Of a stretch of DNA of 64,000 nucleotides, positions 35,013-43,541 are shown piece by piece. How positions within the stretch are numbered: the first letter of the stretch is position 1; every line of letters starts with the position of its first letter. The DNA is from Anaerocolumna sp. MB42-C2. Lineage in GTDB: Bacteria > Bacillota > Clostridia > Lachnospirales > Lachnospiraceae. The DNA is taken from the NCBI RefSeq assembly GCF_030913705.1, contig NZ_CP133190.1, positions 5,543,501 to 5,607,500 on the forward strand, read 5' to 3'. Below the pieces are notes generated by a model. That model made no database searches, had not been told where the DNA came from, and saw only the letters and a program-made list of their open reading frames with translations. Made by a program: the position numbers and the translations under genes.

Positions 35013-35855
35013 TTATTTCACCTCCATTTTATAAAGATTACATACTGCTTCATGTGCGTTACGTTCAAACGGTTTGTAAATGGATGAACGGGCAATTGCT
35101 TCATCAAAATCTATTTCGAAACCGTCAAAATCCGGACCGTCTACACATGCAAATTTCGTTTTACCGCCGACACTTAAGCGGCAGCCGCCGCACATACCGG
35201 TTCCGTCTATCATAATCGGATTCATACTGGCAATAGTTTTAACTCCATATGTTTTAGTCAGATTGCATACAAACTTCATCATAATAAGAGGACCAATTGT
35301 GATTACGGTATCATATTGGTTGCCGTCTTCAATTAAAGCTTTCAGGGCATCTGTTACCAGACCTTTTTCTCCGTAACTGCCGTCATCTGTCATTAAAACC
35401 AGTTTACTGCTGGCATTTTTAAATTCTTCTTCTAAGATAACTAAGTCTTTATTACGGAAACCTACGATAGAATGTACTTCGCAGCCTTGCTCATGCAGTT
35501 TTTTCGCTACCGGATAAGCGATTGCACAGCCGACACCGCCGCCTACTACAGCAACCTTCTTTAAGCCTTCTGTTTCCGTTGCTTTTCCTAAAGGGCCTGC
35601 AAAATCTTGAATATAATCACCGGTATTTAAGTGATTTAAGGCCTCTGTTGATGCACCTACGATTTGAAAAATAATAGTTACGGTACCTTTTTCACGGTTA
35701 TAATCAGCAATCGTTAATGGAATTCTCTCACCGTTTTCATCCACACGAAGTATGATAAACTGCCCCGGTTCTGCTTTTTTGGCTATCATGGGTGCGTCAA
35801 TCTCCATCAATGTAACAGTGGGATTTAATATTTGTTTTTTTATTATTTGATTCAT
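35013..35855 (-). CDS. nfnA: NfnA / SudB-type ferredoxin-NAD(P)+ reductase subunit
   Basis: 280 residues. N-terminal FAD domain with ERIPLTIADYNREKGTVTII, then an NAD-binding domain (VAVVGGGVGCAIAYPVAKKL). The C-terminal [2Fe-2S] ligand set is GMCGGCRLSVGGKTKFACVDG. Known of the family: with NfnB it couples NADH- and ferredoxin-dependent reduction of NADP+. Start at 35855 with AAGGGG upstream; frame up to 35906 lacks a site. First gene of the seven-gene redox operon, with a leader of more than 500 nt. Confidence 0.88.
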   Translation of the reverse strand: MNQIIKKQILNPTVTLMEIDAPMIAKKAEPGQFIILRVDENGERIPLTIADYNREKGTVTIIFQIVGASTEALNHLNTGDYIQDFAGPLGKATETEGLKKVAVVGGGVGCAIAYPVAKKLHEQGCEVHSIVGFRNKDLVILEEEFKNASSKLVLMTDDGSYGEKGLVTDALKALIEDGNQYDTVITIGPLIMMKFVCNLTKTYGVKTIASMNPIMIDGTGMCGGCRLSVGGKTKFACVDGPDFDGFEIDFDEAIARSSIYKPFERNAHEAVCNLYKMEVK

Positions 35856-36003
35856 TTTAATACCCCTTGCATAACACATCTGCTCACAGAAGTGTTGCTG
35901 CCACATACAATAGAATGCGGAAAAGACATATATTTCTATTGTTAAAATAAAAAGTGTGAAAGAATCTTAATGTGGCATTCCTTCCTTTAAATATATTTTC
36001 TTC

Positions 36004-36130
36004 CACACAAACGCAACATGGCCGAGTATCGGCCGTATATGTTGCATGAAAATCAGGGAAATATAAGAAATTCGCCCCACCGGCGGAATTCTTATATTTC
36101 GATAGAAAACTGCAGAGCAGTTTTTTATTT
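36004..36130. repeat. Structured 127-bp tandem repeat, copy 1
   Basis: Contains three hairpins. The first is GCAACAT-GGCCGA...TCGGCC...ATGTTGC (36013-36045). The second is AAATATAAGAA...TTCTTATATTT with an inner GC stem (36059-36099). The third is AAAACTGC-AGA-GCAGTTTT (36106-36124), followed by T-rich sequence on the plus strand. The neighbouring copy differs by only a few bases. Confidence 0.85.
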
Positions 36131-36256
36131 CACACAAACGCAACATGGCCGAGTATCGGCCGTATATGTTGCATGAAAATCAGGAAATATAAGAAATTCG
36201 CCCCACCGGCGGAGTTCTTATATTTCGATAGGAAACTGCAGAGCAGTTTTCTATTA
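36131..36256. repeat. Structured 127-bp tandem repeat, copy 2
   Basis: Direct duplicate of 36004-36130: same first hairpin (36140-36172), same second hairpin with one G for A change, and same terminator-like third hairpin (about 36231-36251). Differences are few, including a one-base deletion in CAGGGAAAT and a changed tail. Confidence 0.85.
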
Positions 36257-36346
36257 CTCAATAACGCCTATGCTTTATTGGCATAAATCCTGAAGAATAG
36301 CATTTTTGGCTACACGTGGGTGATACTTCTTATTGAACATATTTTA

Positions 36347-36364
36347 TCGTTATTATTTTAACAA
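36347..36364 (-). promoter_or_regulatory. rex: Putative Rex-binding site
   Basis: TCGTTATTATTTTAACAA matches the clostridial Rex consensus TTGTTAA-N4-TTAACAA at 12 of 14 fixed positions. It lies upstream of an operon that itself encodes Rex. Confidence 0.55.
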
Positions 36365-36391
36365 ACTATAATTTTAACTTGTAATATAAAG

Positions 36392-36425
36392 ATAGCATAT
36401 CGATATGCTGTTATCGATATGCTAT
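36392..36425. promoter_or_regulatory. ATATCGAT palindrome, site A
   Basis: Perfect inverted repeat with 13-nt arms, ATAGCATATCGAT and its complement, and an 8-nt spacer. It shares the half-site and the spacer length with sites at 36541 and 38758. Confidence 0.7.
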
Positions 36426-36540
36426 AGGAGATATAAAAGATAATTAATTAAAATATATAAATAATAATATTGTTTTAATGTGTTATAAACTCGGGAAAAT
36501 AGCTGTGTTATCACAGAATTCGTCCGGGATATATAAAAAT

Positions 36541-36572
36541 CAATATATCGATGTTATGATATCGATATATTG
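36541..36572. promoter_or_regulatory. ATATCGAT palindrome, site B
   Basis: Perfect inverted repeat with 12-nt arms, CAATATATCGAT and its complement, and an 8-nt spacer (GTTATGAT). Confidence 0.7.
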
Positions 36573-37043
36573 TTATTGACTTTTTCAAATGCTCAAATCT
36601 ATTTGCAGTACAGATGCTAATAGAATATTAATTATCAGAGTTTATATTCGATATAGGGAAATAAAGGGAATGTTATAGTAATTCTGATGAAATTGATATA
36701 TATTAAAACAAAACCGTTATTACTTTATAAATATATGCAATAATTGAAAATGGATTTATAAAGAATAATTAATTGGTAAGAGAATAGACATAATTAAGTA
36801 ATAGGAGGAAACGATTTCATTTTCTTGATTGCGTGATACACAATATAGGTCTTTCCTGGTACGCCCCCGCTTGAATGTAGTACATAATGTTAATTAAGGT
36901 CCTTAAACTACAGGACCTTAATTAACAATGGCTTCATACAGTTGCTCATTGAACTTAATTCAGCTTCACGTTTATATAGAGTCTAAAATTTAGATTAAAT
37001 GAATGGTACTATTAACGCTTATAGATATGCAAATATTTATATA

Positions 37044-37982
37044 TTAATTATACTCACGGAAAGCCACTTCATTTTTAGCTTCATAAAGTTTGTCAATTAA
37101 TTTTTTATCAAGAGGAGTAAATTTATAGCCTTTTGGATAGATAAGAACATCTTTGCATTGATGATTTGGTACGAAACATTTTCTTTGAATCAGATTATAA
37201 CGATCCAGTAAATCTTGCGGAATCGGTGATACCCACATAAATGTAGTAGGTATATGGGAGAGCAGATCAAACTGACTGCAGCGTTCATAGACATAGATTC
37301 TCTTTTTTAACGGACTGGGATCTTTGATTTTTTTAGTATCACTGCCGGTAATATAGGGAACAGAAATATCACCATGAGTGATTTCCATAAATTTGCTAAG
37401 TTCCCCATACTGAACGTCTTTTGAGGAAGCCAAAGGGTGGTTCTTTGACATTACAGCAAGATATTCATATTCCCATATGAGGTCATAACAAAAGTCTTTT
37501 TCTGCAAGATAATTCAGAAAGTAATTTTCATAGATACACTGATACCTGATAATCCCAAGATCGAATTTATCGTAGATTATATTACTAATTGCCTCCATGG
37601 AATTTGTTTCTTTGATATTAATTGCTATTTCTTTCTCCTGGTCTAACTCGGCAACGAAGCTGGTTAAACCTTTCGCAATATAGCTGCCATGGGGAATGGA
37701 TATATTGATGTTTTGCTTTCCGGATTCATCCGAGATATTTAATGCTTCTATTTTATCCATCTGTGCTAATATATTTTTAGCATACTTTAAAAATTCCGCA
37801 CCTTTCACAGTGGGTAAAACCCCTTTTGAGGTCCTCTTAAAGATGGAGATACCAAGACTGTCCTCCAGCTCTTTGATTGCTTTGCTTAAGTTGGGCTGTG
37901 CCATATAAAGATTGTCTGCCGCCTGGGTAATGGATCCTAAGCGCTCAACCTCAACAGCATACTTAAAATATAATGTATTCAA
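37044..37982 (-). CDS. LysR-family transcriptional regulator
   Basis: 312 residues. N-terminal LysR helix-turn-helix (VERLGSITQAADNLYMAQPN, LSKAIKELEDSLGISIFKRT), then a periplasmic-binding-type effector domain. Start is TTG at 37982, with GGAGG 10 nt upstream; no ATG fits the conserved N-terminus. It follows rex2 by 25 nt, in one operon. Unlike most LysR genes it is not divergent from a target; its likely targets are the redox operon downstream or its own operon. The effector is unknown. Confidence 0.85.
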   Translation of the reverse strand: MNTLYFKYAVEVERLGSITQAADNLYMAQPNLSKAIKELEDSLGISIFKRTSKGVLPTVKGAEFLKYAKNILAQMDKIEALNISDESGKQNINISIPHGSYIAKGLTSFVAELDQEKEIAINIKETNSMEAISNIIYDKFDLGIIRYQCIYENYFLNYLAEKDFCYDLIWEYEYLAVMSKNHPLASSKDVQYGELSKFMEITHGDISVPYITGSDTKKIKDPSPLKKRIYVYERCSQFDLLSHIPTTFMWVSPIPQDLLDRYNLIQRKCFVPNHQCKDVLIYPKGYKFTPLDKKLIDKLYEAKNEVAFREYN

Positions 37983-38007
37983 ATCCTGTGTACCTCCGTA
38001 TTATTAT

Positions 38008-38664
38008 TTATGATTGTTTTATTTTTTCCTGCAGATGTTTTGATAATATAGCCAGGGAAGCAGCCATATTTTCACTCTTTACCATTATGGTTTCCGGTGT
38101 ATTTAGATGAATCGGGGCAAAATTCCAGATGGCCATAATACCGCCTGCAACAAGTTGATCACATACGGTCTGAGCCTGATCTTCCGGTACTGCAATGATA
38201 CCGATATGGATATTCATACGTCTGCATATTCCGCTTAATTTATTAACCGGTAAGACCTTTTTACCGCATATCTCGGTACCTATTATTGTATCGTTTATAT
38301 CAAAAGCCGCGACGATATGCATTCCGCAGCTGTCAAAACCTTTGTAAGAAAGAAGTGCGCTGCCTAGATAACCGGCACCTACTAAAACAGCATCTTTCAC
38401 ATTATGATACCCCAAGATATCTTCCATATTATAAATCAAATCGGGTATGATAAATCCTGATTTCGGTTTACCTTTTAAAGTGCTGACAGCAGCTAAATCT
38501 TTTCTTACCTGGACTTCGTTCAGGGAAAGGTCAGCTGCAATTGCAGGTGAAGCGATAATAGTAACTCCTTCTTTTTGAAGTTGTTTTAAATGCTGGAGAT
38601 AATAAGGCATACGTTCCAAAGCCTGGGTTGAAATTGAAATTGGGGTATCACTAAAATCGTTCAT
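38008..38664 (-). CDS. Second Rex-family redox regulator
   Basis: 218 residues, similar throughout to the first Rex: ISISTQALERMPYYLQHLKQ, recognition region LNEVQVRKDLAAVSTLKGKP, and NAD(H) loop AVLVGAGYLGSALLSYKGF, with the same AIWNFAPI motif and C-terminal swap helix. Start at 38664 is chosen by alignment with the first Rex; a longer frame from 38718 is possible, but its ATG is almost fused to the upstream AAGG. Transcribed from a consensus promoter whose start point is covered by a palindrome unlike the usual Rex site, followed by lysR. Two Rex copies 5 kb apart are unusual and suggest divided DNA targets. Confidence 0.87.
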   Translation of the reverse strand: MNDFSDTPISISTQALERMPYYLQHLKQLQKEGVTIIASPAIAADLSLNEVQVRKDLAAVSTLKGKPKSGFIIPDLIYNMEDILGYHNVKDAVLVGAGYLGSALLSYKGFDSCGMHIVAAFDINDTIIGTEICGKKVLPVNKLSGICRRMNIHIGIIAVPEDQAQTVCDQLVAGGIMAIWNFAPIHLNTPETIMVKSENMAASLAILSKHLQEKIKQS

Positions 38665-38757
38665 ATTTATAAGTCCCACTGCCATATATATAATAGATAT
38701 AATATCTTCAGGTGGCATCCTTTCTTAACAATATTTTCTTTCATGAATACTCAGTTA

Positions 38758-38811
38758 AGCATATCGGTATCTGAATATCGATATTATAATGCTGATTTGA
38801 TTTTCTGTCAA
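38758..38811 (-). promoter_or_regulatory. Promoter and site C operator of the rex2-lysR operon
   Basis: Minus strand: TTGACA (38806-38811), exactly 17 nt, TATAAT (38783-38788), a perfect sigma-A consensus. A third ATATCGAT-type site (38758-38787; half-sites ATATCGGT and ATCGATAT with an 8-nt spacer) begins at the -10 box and runs over the start point, as expected for a repressor operator. Confidence 0.8.
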
Positions 38812-38986
38812 TCATTCCATAAGTAATTGCCTGTGGACAGTAATAATTGGTTACTTGAAAACTTAATAATGTTAAATAAATTTGAAGTAAAAAGACTTAT
38901 TTGATGTTATAATGCTCTCAGGTATTATAAAGTAAAAGAGTGGCTTATTGGTCAGATTCTGATCTTAATAAAGATGGAGGTATCAT

Positions 38987-39634
38987 ATGAAAGTGATTGC
39001 AATCAACGGAGGTCCGAGAAAAAACTGGAATACTTCGATTTTATTAAACAAAGCATTAGAAGGTGCAGCATCAGCAGGAGCCGAAACAGAGCTGATTCAT
39101 CTGTACGACTGTAACTTTAAAGGGTGTATCAGCTGTTTTGCCTGTAAGAGGTTAGGCAGTAAAAGTTATGGAAAATGTGCGGTTAATGATGATTTAAAAC
39201 CCATATTTGAAAAGATTGAAGAGGCTGATGCCCTGATTCTTGGGTCACCAATCTACTTTGGAATGGTCACCGGAGAAATGAGGTCATTTCTGGAACGGCT
39301 GCTTTTTCAATATTTAGTTTATGATAAAAATTATTCTCATCTATCTAGTATGAAAATGCCGGTAGGTCTTATTTATACTATGAATGTTCCGGAAGAATAC
39401 TTGGATAACGTAGGTTATAAACAGATGTTTTTAAATGCCATTGAAAATCCCTTAAAGAGAAGTTATGGTAAGGTGGAAACCCTGTTTGTTACGGATACTT
39501 ACCAGTTTGATGATTATTCCAAATACGAAACCTCCGCTTTTGATACAAAAGCAAAGAAAAAAAGAAGAGAAGAAGTATTCCCAAAAGATTGTCAAAAAGC
39601 TTTTGATATGGGTTTGCAGTTTGTAGAGAGCTAA
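38987..39634 (+). CDS. Flavodoxin-family NAD(P)H-dependent oxidoreductase
   Basis: 215 residues. The flavin phosphate loop is in IAINGGPRKNWNTSILLNKA. CNFKGCISCFACKR provides cysteines like those of iron-sulfur flavoproteins, and ALILGSPIYFGMVTGEMRSF matches the flavin-binding loop of NADPH-dependent FMN reductases. GGAGG precedes the ATG. It is divergent from the rex2-lysR operon with a 322-nt gap, so control by one of those regulators is plausible. Reaction: two-electron reduction of quinones, flavin or another acceptor; the true substrate is unknown. Confidence 0.8.
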   Translation: MKVIAINGGPRKNWNTSILLNKALEGAASAGAETELIHLYDCNFKGCISCFACKRLGSKSYGKCAVNDDLKPIFEKIEEADALILGSPIYFGMVTGEMRSFLERLLFQYLVYDKNYSHLSSMKMPVGLIYTMNVPEEYLDNVGYKQMFLNAIENPLKRSYGKVETLFVTDTYQFDDYSKYETSAFDTKAKKKRREEVFPKDCQKAFDMGLQFVES

Positions 39635-39696
39635 GGTTTTCTTTACTGATTTTTTTGTTTAAATTTAACAATTTTTAGATTGATTCTTTCAAACTG

Positions 39697-39800
39697 TATA
39701 CAAATAGATTTAGATTTGTTATAATGATAAAAATTTTAACTTATATAATAAGTAAATGTCTGAATAAAAAGAGCGTCAAAGATCAATAGAAAGCGCTTTC
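39697..39800 (+). promoter_or_regulatory. Promoter and cre-like site of the GH94-type gene
   Basis: TATACA (39697-39702), 17 nt, TATAAT (39720-39725). About 60 nt after the expected start, GAAAGCGCTTTC (39789-39800) is a perfect palindrome of the cre/LacI type, so CcpA-like catabolite repression by road-block is plausible. Confidence 0.6.
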
Positions 39801-39881
39801 GAAACAATATGGTATGTGTTTTACGAATTACCGGCACATAATTTCAGACGCGTAAAAATTTATCGCAGGAATGGAGATAAT

Positions 39882-42266
39882 ATGATAGGAGCAACAGAAA
39901 ACAATAATTATTATGAATTAACCAGTCCCACAAGTCTGCCAAAAGCAACCGGGTTTTTATGGAATGAAAAGATGATGATTCAGGTAAACTGCAGGGGTTA
40001 TGCAGTGGCTCAGTTTATGCAGCCTGAACCCGCAAAATACTCCCATGGTCCCAATTTGGAGGCTAAATCCTTTATGCAGCCAGAACAGCCTTATTATACC
40101 GATCATCCCGGCCGATTTGTTTTTGTGAAAGATGAGGAAAGCGGAGAAGTATTTTCTGCACCTTATGAACCTGTACGAAAACTGCCGGATCAATATAAAT
40201 TTTTAGTAGGCAAAAATGATATTAAATGGAGAGTACAAAGTGGAGACATTGTAATTGAAATGAGTCTTAGCCTGCCCAAAGCAGATGTTATGGAGATGTG
40301 GCGGATTAAAGTAATAAATCGTTCAAACAGAAACAGAAAAATAAGTATTTATCCTTATTTTACCGTAGGATATATGTCGTGGATGAACCAATCCGGAGAG
40401 TATAATGAAGATTTGCAAAGTATTGTATGTTCATCCATTTCACCTTATCAAAAATATCAGGATTATGCTACGATTAAGAATTTCAGTGATAAGACCTATT
40501 TATTAGCAGAAGAAAAACCTTACTCCTGGGAAGTTAGTGAAGAAGCTTTTGAAGGAGAGGGCGGTATTACAAAACCGTCTGCGGTGTTTAAAGAAGAATT
40601 AGCAAAAGGGGATTCCAGATATGAGATGCCGGTCTGTGTCTATCAGTATAAGTTAGATATGAAACCGGGTGCGGAAAAGGAGTACCGTTTCCTTTTCGGA
40701 CCAGCCAAGGATGAGAAAGAGATTGATTCCGTTCGTCATAAATATTTCTTAGATAAGGATCAAAACGGCATGGATGGTTTCTGTCTGGCAGAAAAAGAAT
40801 ACACGGATTACATAGCGGAAGGAAAAGGATGTATTGATATAAAGACACCGGATAAGGATCTTGATAACTTCGTAAATCACTGGCTGCCAAGGCAAATGTA
40901 CTACCACGGTATTACCAACCGTCTTACGACAGATCCGCAGACCAGAAATTATCTGCAGGATAACATGGGTATGAGTTATATTAAACCGAAGATTGCAAGA
41001 GCTGCCTTTCTTCATGCCTTAAGCCAGCAGAATGAAAGTGGTGCTATGCCGGATGGTATCCTGTTACATGAAGATGCGGAGTTAAAATATATAAATCAGG
41101 TACCACATACGGATCATTGCGTCTGGCTTCCGATTTGTATCGGTGCTTATCTGGAGGAAACAGGCGATTATACCATATTAGATGAATTAGTACCCTTTGC
41201 AGATAATAAGGAAAAGGTGACTGTAAATGAGCATATTGACAGGGCGATGCGCTGGTTAATCAGTGACAGAGATGAACGGGGTCTTAATTTTATTAAACAG
41301 GGTGACTGGTGTGACCCTATGAATATGGTTGGATATAAAGGAAAAGGCGTATCCGGATGGCTTACAATGGCTTCATCCTATGCTTTTATCATCTGGGCTG
41401 ATATCTGTGATCAAAGCGGTAGAATAAAGACAGGTAAAGAGTTCCGTCTGGAAGCTGAGAAATCCAACGAAGTAATTAATAAGTACCTATGGGATGGGGA
41501 ATGGTATGCCCGCGGTATAACGGATGACAATGTGGTTTTTGGTATCAGTAAAGATAAAGAAGGCAGGATATTCATTAATCCCCAGGGATGGTCTTTATTA
41601 TGCGGGGCAGCAGATGAAAGTAAGAAAGAGAAAATATTAAAGTCCGTAGAAGAACAGCTTGAAACTCCATATGGCGTTGAAAAACTGGCACCTTCTTATA
41701 CTGCCATGCGTGAAGATGTCGGACGTGTAACCCAGAAGCACCCGGGGACAGCAGAAAACGGTGCGGTTTATAATCATGCCTCCGCATTTTATATCTATGC
41801 CTTATATAATGCAGGGGAAAATGATAATGCTTACCGCCTGCTTCGTAAAATGCTTCCCGGACCGGATCTTAATGATATCATCAGAAGAGGGCAGTTACCT
41901 GTATTTATACCAAATTATTATAGGGGTGCCTACAGACAATTTCCTCGTACAGCAGGACGTTCCAGCCATTTATTTAATACCGGAACTATATCCTGGTATT
42001 ACCGCTGCTTTACGGACGGCTTATTTGGGTTAAAGGGTACCAAAGACGGATTAAGTATTAATCCAAAACTTCCATCTCACTGGCAGGAAGCAAGCGTTAA
42101 TCGTAATTTCAGGGGAGCAGAACTTCAGATTGAAATGAAAAGAGAATCCGGAATTAAAACAACAGAAGTTTACGTCGACGATAAGCTTGTGCAAGACGGG
42201 ATTGTAAGGAATCTAAAATCCGGTGTAATATATAAAGTAACGGTTAAAATTCCAGAGACTATTTAG
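39882..42266 (+). CDS. GH94-type glycoside phosphorylase
   Basis: 794 residues. An N-terminal beta-sandwich (about 1-270; SLPKATGFLWNEKMMIQVNC, VEMWRIKVINRSNRNRKI style strands) precedes an (alpha/alpha)6 barrel. The barrel carries WLPRQMYYHGITNRLTTDPQ, NESGAMPDGILLHEDAE, and KQGDWCDPMN, which corresponds to the GDWND general-acid motif of GH94, here with Cys for Asn. Known of the family: reversible phosphorolysis of beta-linked disaccharides to sugar-1-phosphate. Start at 39882 with GGAG upstream; the frame from 39816 is untranslated leader. Cytoplasmic. Which disaccharide it uses cannot be told. Confidence 0.75.
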   Translation: MIGATENNNYYELTSPTSLPKATGFLWNEKMMIQVNCRGYAVAQFMQPEPAKYSHGPNLEAKSFMQPEQPYYTDHPGRFVFVKDEESGEVFSAPYEPVRKLPDQYKFLVGKNDIKWRVQSGDIVIEMSLSLPKADVMEMWRIKVINRSNRNRKISIYPYFTVGYMSWMNQSGEYNEDLQSIVCSSISPYQKYQDYATIKNFSDKTYLLAEEKPYSWEVSEEAFEGEGGITKPSAVFKEELAKGDSRYEMPVCVYQYKLDMKPGAEKEYRFLFGPAKDEKEIDSVRHKYFLDKDQNGMDGFCLAEKEYTDYIAEGKGCIDIKTPDKDLDNFVNHWLPRQMYYHGITNRLTTDPQTRNYLQDNMGMSYIKPKIARAAFLHALSQQNESGAMPDGILLHEDAELKYINQVPHTDHCVWLPICIGAYLEETGDYTILDELVPFADNKEKVTVNEHIDRAMRWLISDRDERGLNFIKQGDWCDPMNMVGYKGKGVSGWLTMASSYAFIIWADICDQSGRIKTGKEFRLEAEKSNEVINKYLWDGEWYARGITDDNVVFGISKDKEGRIFINPQGWSLLCGAADESKKEKILKSVEEQLETPYGVEKLAPSYTAMREDVGRVTQKHPGTAENGAVYNHASAFYIYALYNAGENDNAYRLLRKMLPGPDLNDIIRRGQLPVFIPNYYRGAYRQFPRTAGRSSHLFNTGTISWYYRCFTDGLFGLKGTKDGLSINPKLPSHWQEASVNRNFRGAELQIEMKRESGIKTTEVYVDDKLVQDGIVRNLKSGVIYKVTVKIPETI

Positions 42267-42373
42267 ATATTTACTATTTCAATTATGTTATCAACTAATG
42301 AATTACTCAAATTTTATATATTACTGAAATAAAATTACTGAAACAATGTTAAAATAAATAGGTTTATCTTATT

Positions 42374-42422
42374 AAAAGCGTAGATTTATCCTTCCTCATG
42401 GATTTATCTGTGCTTTTTTTAT
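42374..42422 (+). terminator. Terminator after the GH94-type gene
   Basis: Arms AAAAGCGTAGATTTATCC and GGATTTATCTGTGCTTTT, with a run of eight T. The rest of the gap to 42647 holds a small hairpin (AAAACGC-N7-GCGTTTT, 42608-42628) and no gene. Confidence 0.8.
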
Positions 42423-42647
42423 TTTAGGAATGCTCTGAAAGCATCTATTCAGCAGAATAGTAGAAATTTATGTTACTATTGTAAAAGAAAATAATACAAT
42501 TTTCATGTATAATTACAAAGTAGGATAACATTTATTAGTTTACTGTTCACTTCCCTGTATAAAGGCAGCAGTTTCGTGAACAATAACATACTTTGCGAAA
42601 CACACAAAACGCAGAGTCAGCGTTTTGGTATAACAGGAGATATTGAG

Positions 42648-43541
42648 ATGAAGAAAAATGATCTAAAAGAAATACTGCAGCACGGTGATACACTTTTTCA
42701 CGTTAGTGCTTATGAGACGATACTGCAACAGAATTTTAGCGTACCTTTATATTACCATTGGCATAATGAGATGGAATTCTTTTATATAGTATCCGGAAAT
42801 GCAAAAATGAGATTAAATGGTGAAAATATCCATATAAGCGCTGGTGACATAGTAGTCATAAAACCCAACGTTTTGCACGGATCGTATGACTGTTACCAGC
42901 AGGCACTTATTTTCAGAGCAGTTTTAATTGACTATGAATTTGTGGCAGGTATACTAAATGATATCGTACAGCAAAAATATATCGCTCCGCTATTTGAAGA
43001 AGATAATTCAGCATTTTATTTAATTAAAAAAGAAGATACTTATGGGCCGGAACTGTTTGCAGAGCTTAACAATATATATGACATTTTTGAAAAGAAGCGG
43101 GAGGGATATGAAATTAAAATAAAATCCCTGATTTTCAATGCGTTCTATTATTTATATCCGTCAATATCCCAGTGCAGAATAAGTAAACCGATAGATACCA
43201 TGAAAGACTGTACCATGAAAAAAATTCTGAAATATATTGATAAAAATTATGATAATAAGATTTTGTTGAAAGATTTGGCAAAAGAGGTATCAATGAGTGA
43301 GGGGTATCTTTGCAGATTTTTTAAGATAAATTTTAAAATGACATTCGGTGATTATCTTTTAAATACAAGAATACAGAAGGCAGAGATATTAGTACGTAAT
43401 ACCGATTACTCTATGGAATTAATAGCTATGAAAACGGGTTTTACTAATTCTAATTATTTTACTATAAAATTTAAACAGGTTTTTAAGGAGACACCAACAA
43501 AATATAGAAAAAAGAGTCAAGATTTTAATAAAATCAGTTAA
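42648..43541 (+). CDS. AraC-family regulator with cupin sensor domain
   Basis: 297 residues. N-terminal cupin (FSVPLYYHWHNEMEFFYIVS, HISAGDIVVIKPNVLHG) likely binds a sugar. The C-terminal AraC double helix-turn-helix is at about 205-290 (ILLKDLAKEVSMSEGYLCRF, ELIAMKTGFTNSNYFTIKFK). Start at 42648 with GGAG 8 nt upstream; the longer frame from 42576 lacks a site. It lies just upstream of and parallel to the ABC transporter and GH31 cluster, its likely target. Confidence 0.85.
   Translation: MKKNDLKEILQHGDTLFHVSAYETILQQNFSVPLYYHWHNEMEFFYIVSGNAKMRLNGENIHISAGDIVVIKPNVLHGSYDCYQQALIFRAVLIDYEFVAGILNDIVQQKYIAPLFEEDNSAFYLIKKEDTYGPELFAELNNIYDIFEKKREGYEIKIKSLIFNAFYYLYPSISQCRISKPIDTMKDCTMKKILKYIDKNYDNKILLKDLAKEVSMSEGYLCRFFKINFKMTFGDYLLNTRIQKAEILVRNTDYSMELIAMKTGFTNSNYFTIKFKQVFKETPTKYRKKSQDFNKIS

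Larger units (their letters stand above)
35856..37043. promoter_or_regulatory. Long control region upstream of the nfn-rex-hyd operon
   Basis: 1.19 kb with no gene. From left to right: two 127-bp structured repeats (36004-36256), a Rex-like site (36347-36364), two ATATCGAT palindromes (36392-36425 and 36541-36572), and a perfect 16-nt-arm hairpin TGTTAATTAAGGTCCT at 36888-36903, returning at 36912-36927. That last hairpin lies downstream of lysR and may end its transcript. No consensus minus-strand promoter was found, though TATATT at 36383-36388 beside the first palindrome is a possible -10. Confidence 0.55.

Noticed and set aside
36004..36256. CRISPR-like array
   Set aside because: Only two units, 127 bp each, identical throughout with no variable spacers.
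36602..36635. Plus-strand promoter TTGCAG-17-TATTAA
   Set aside because: No plus-strand gene follows for more than 2 kb, so it is probably a chance match, unless an unseen RNA is made there.
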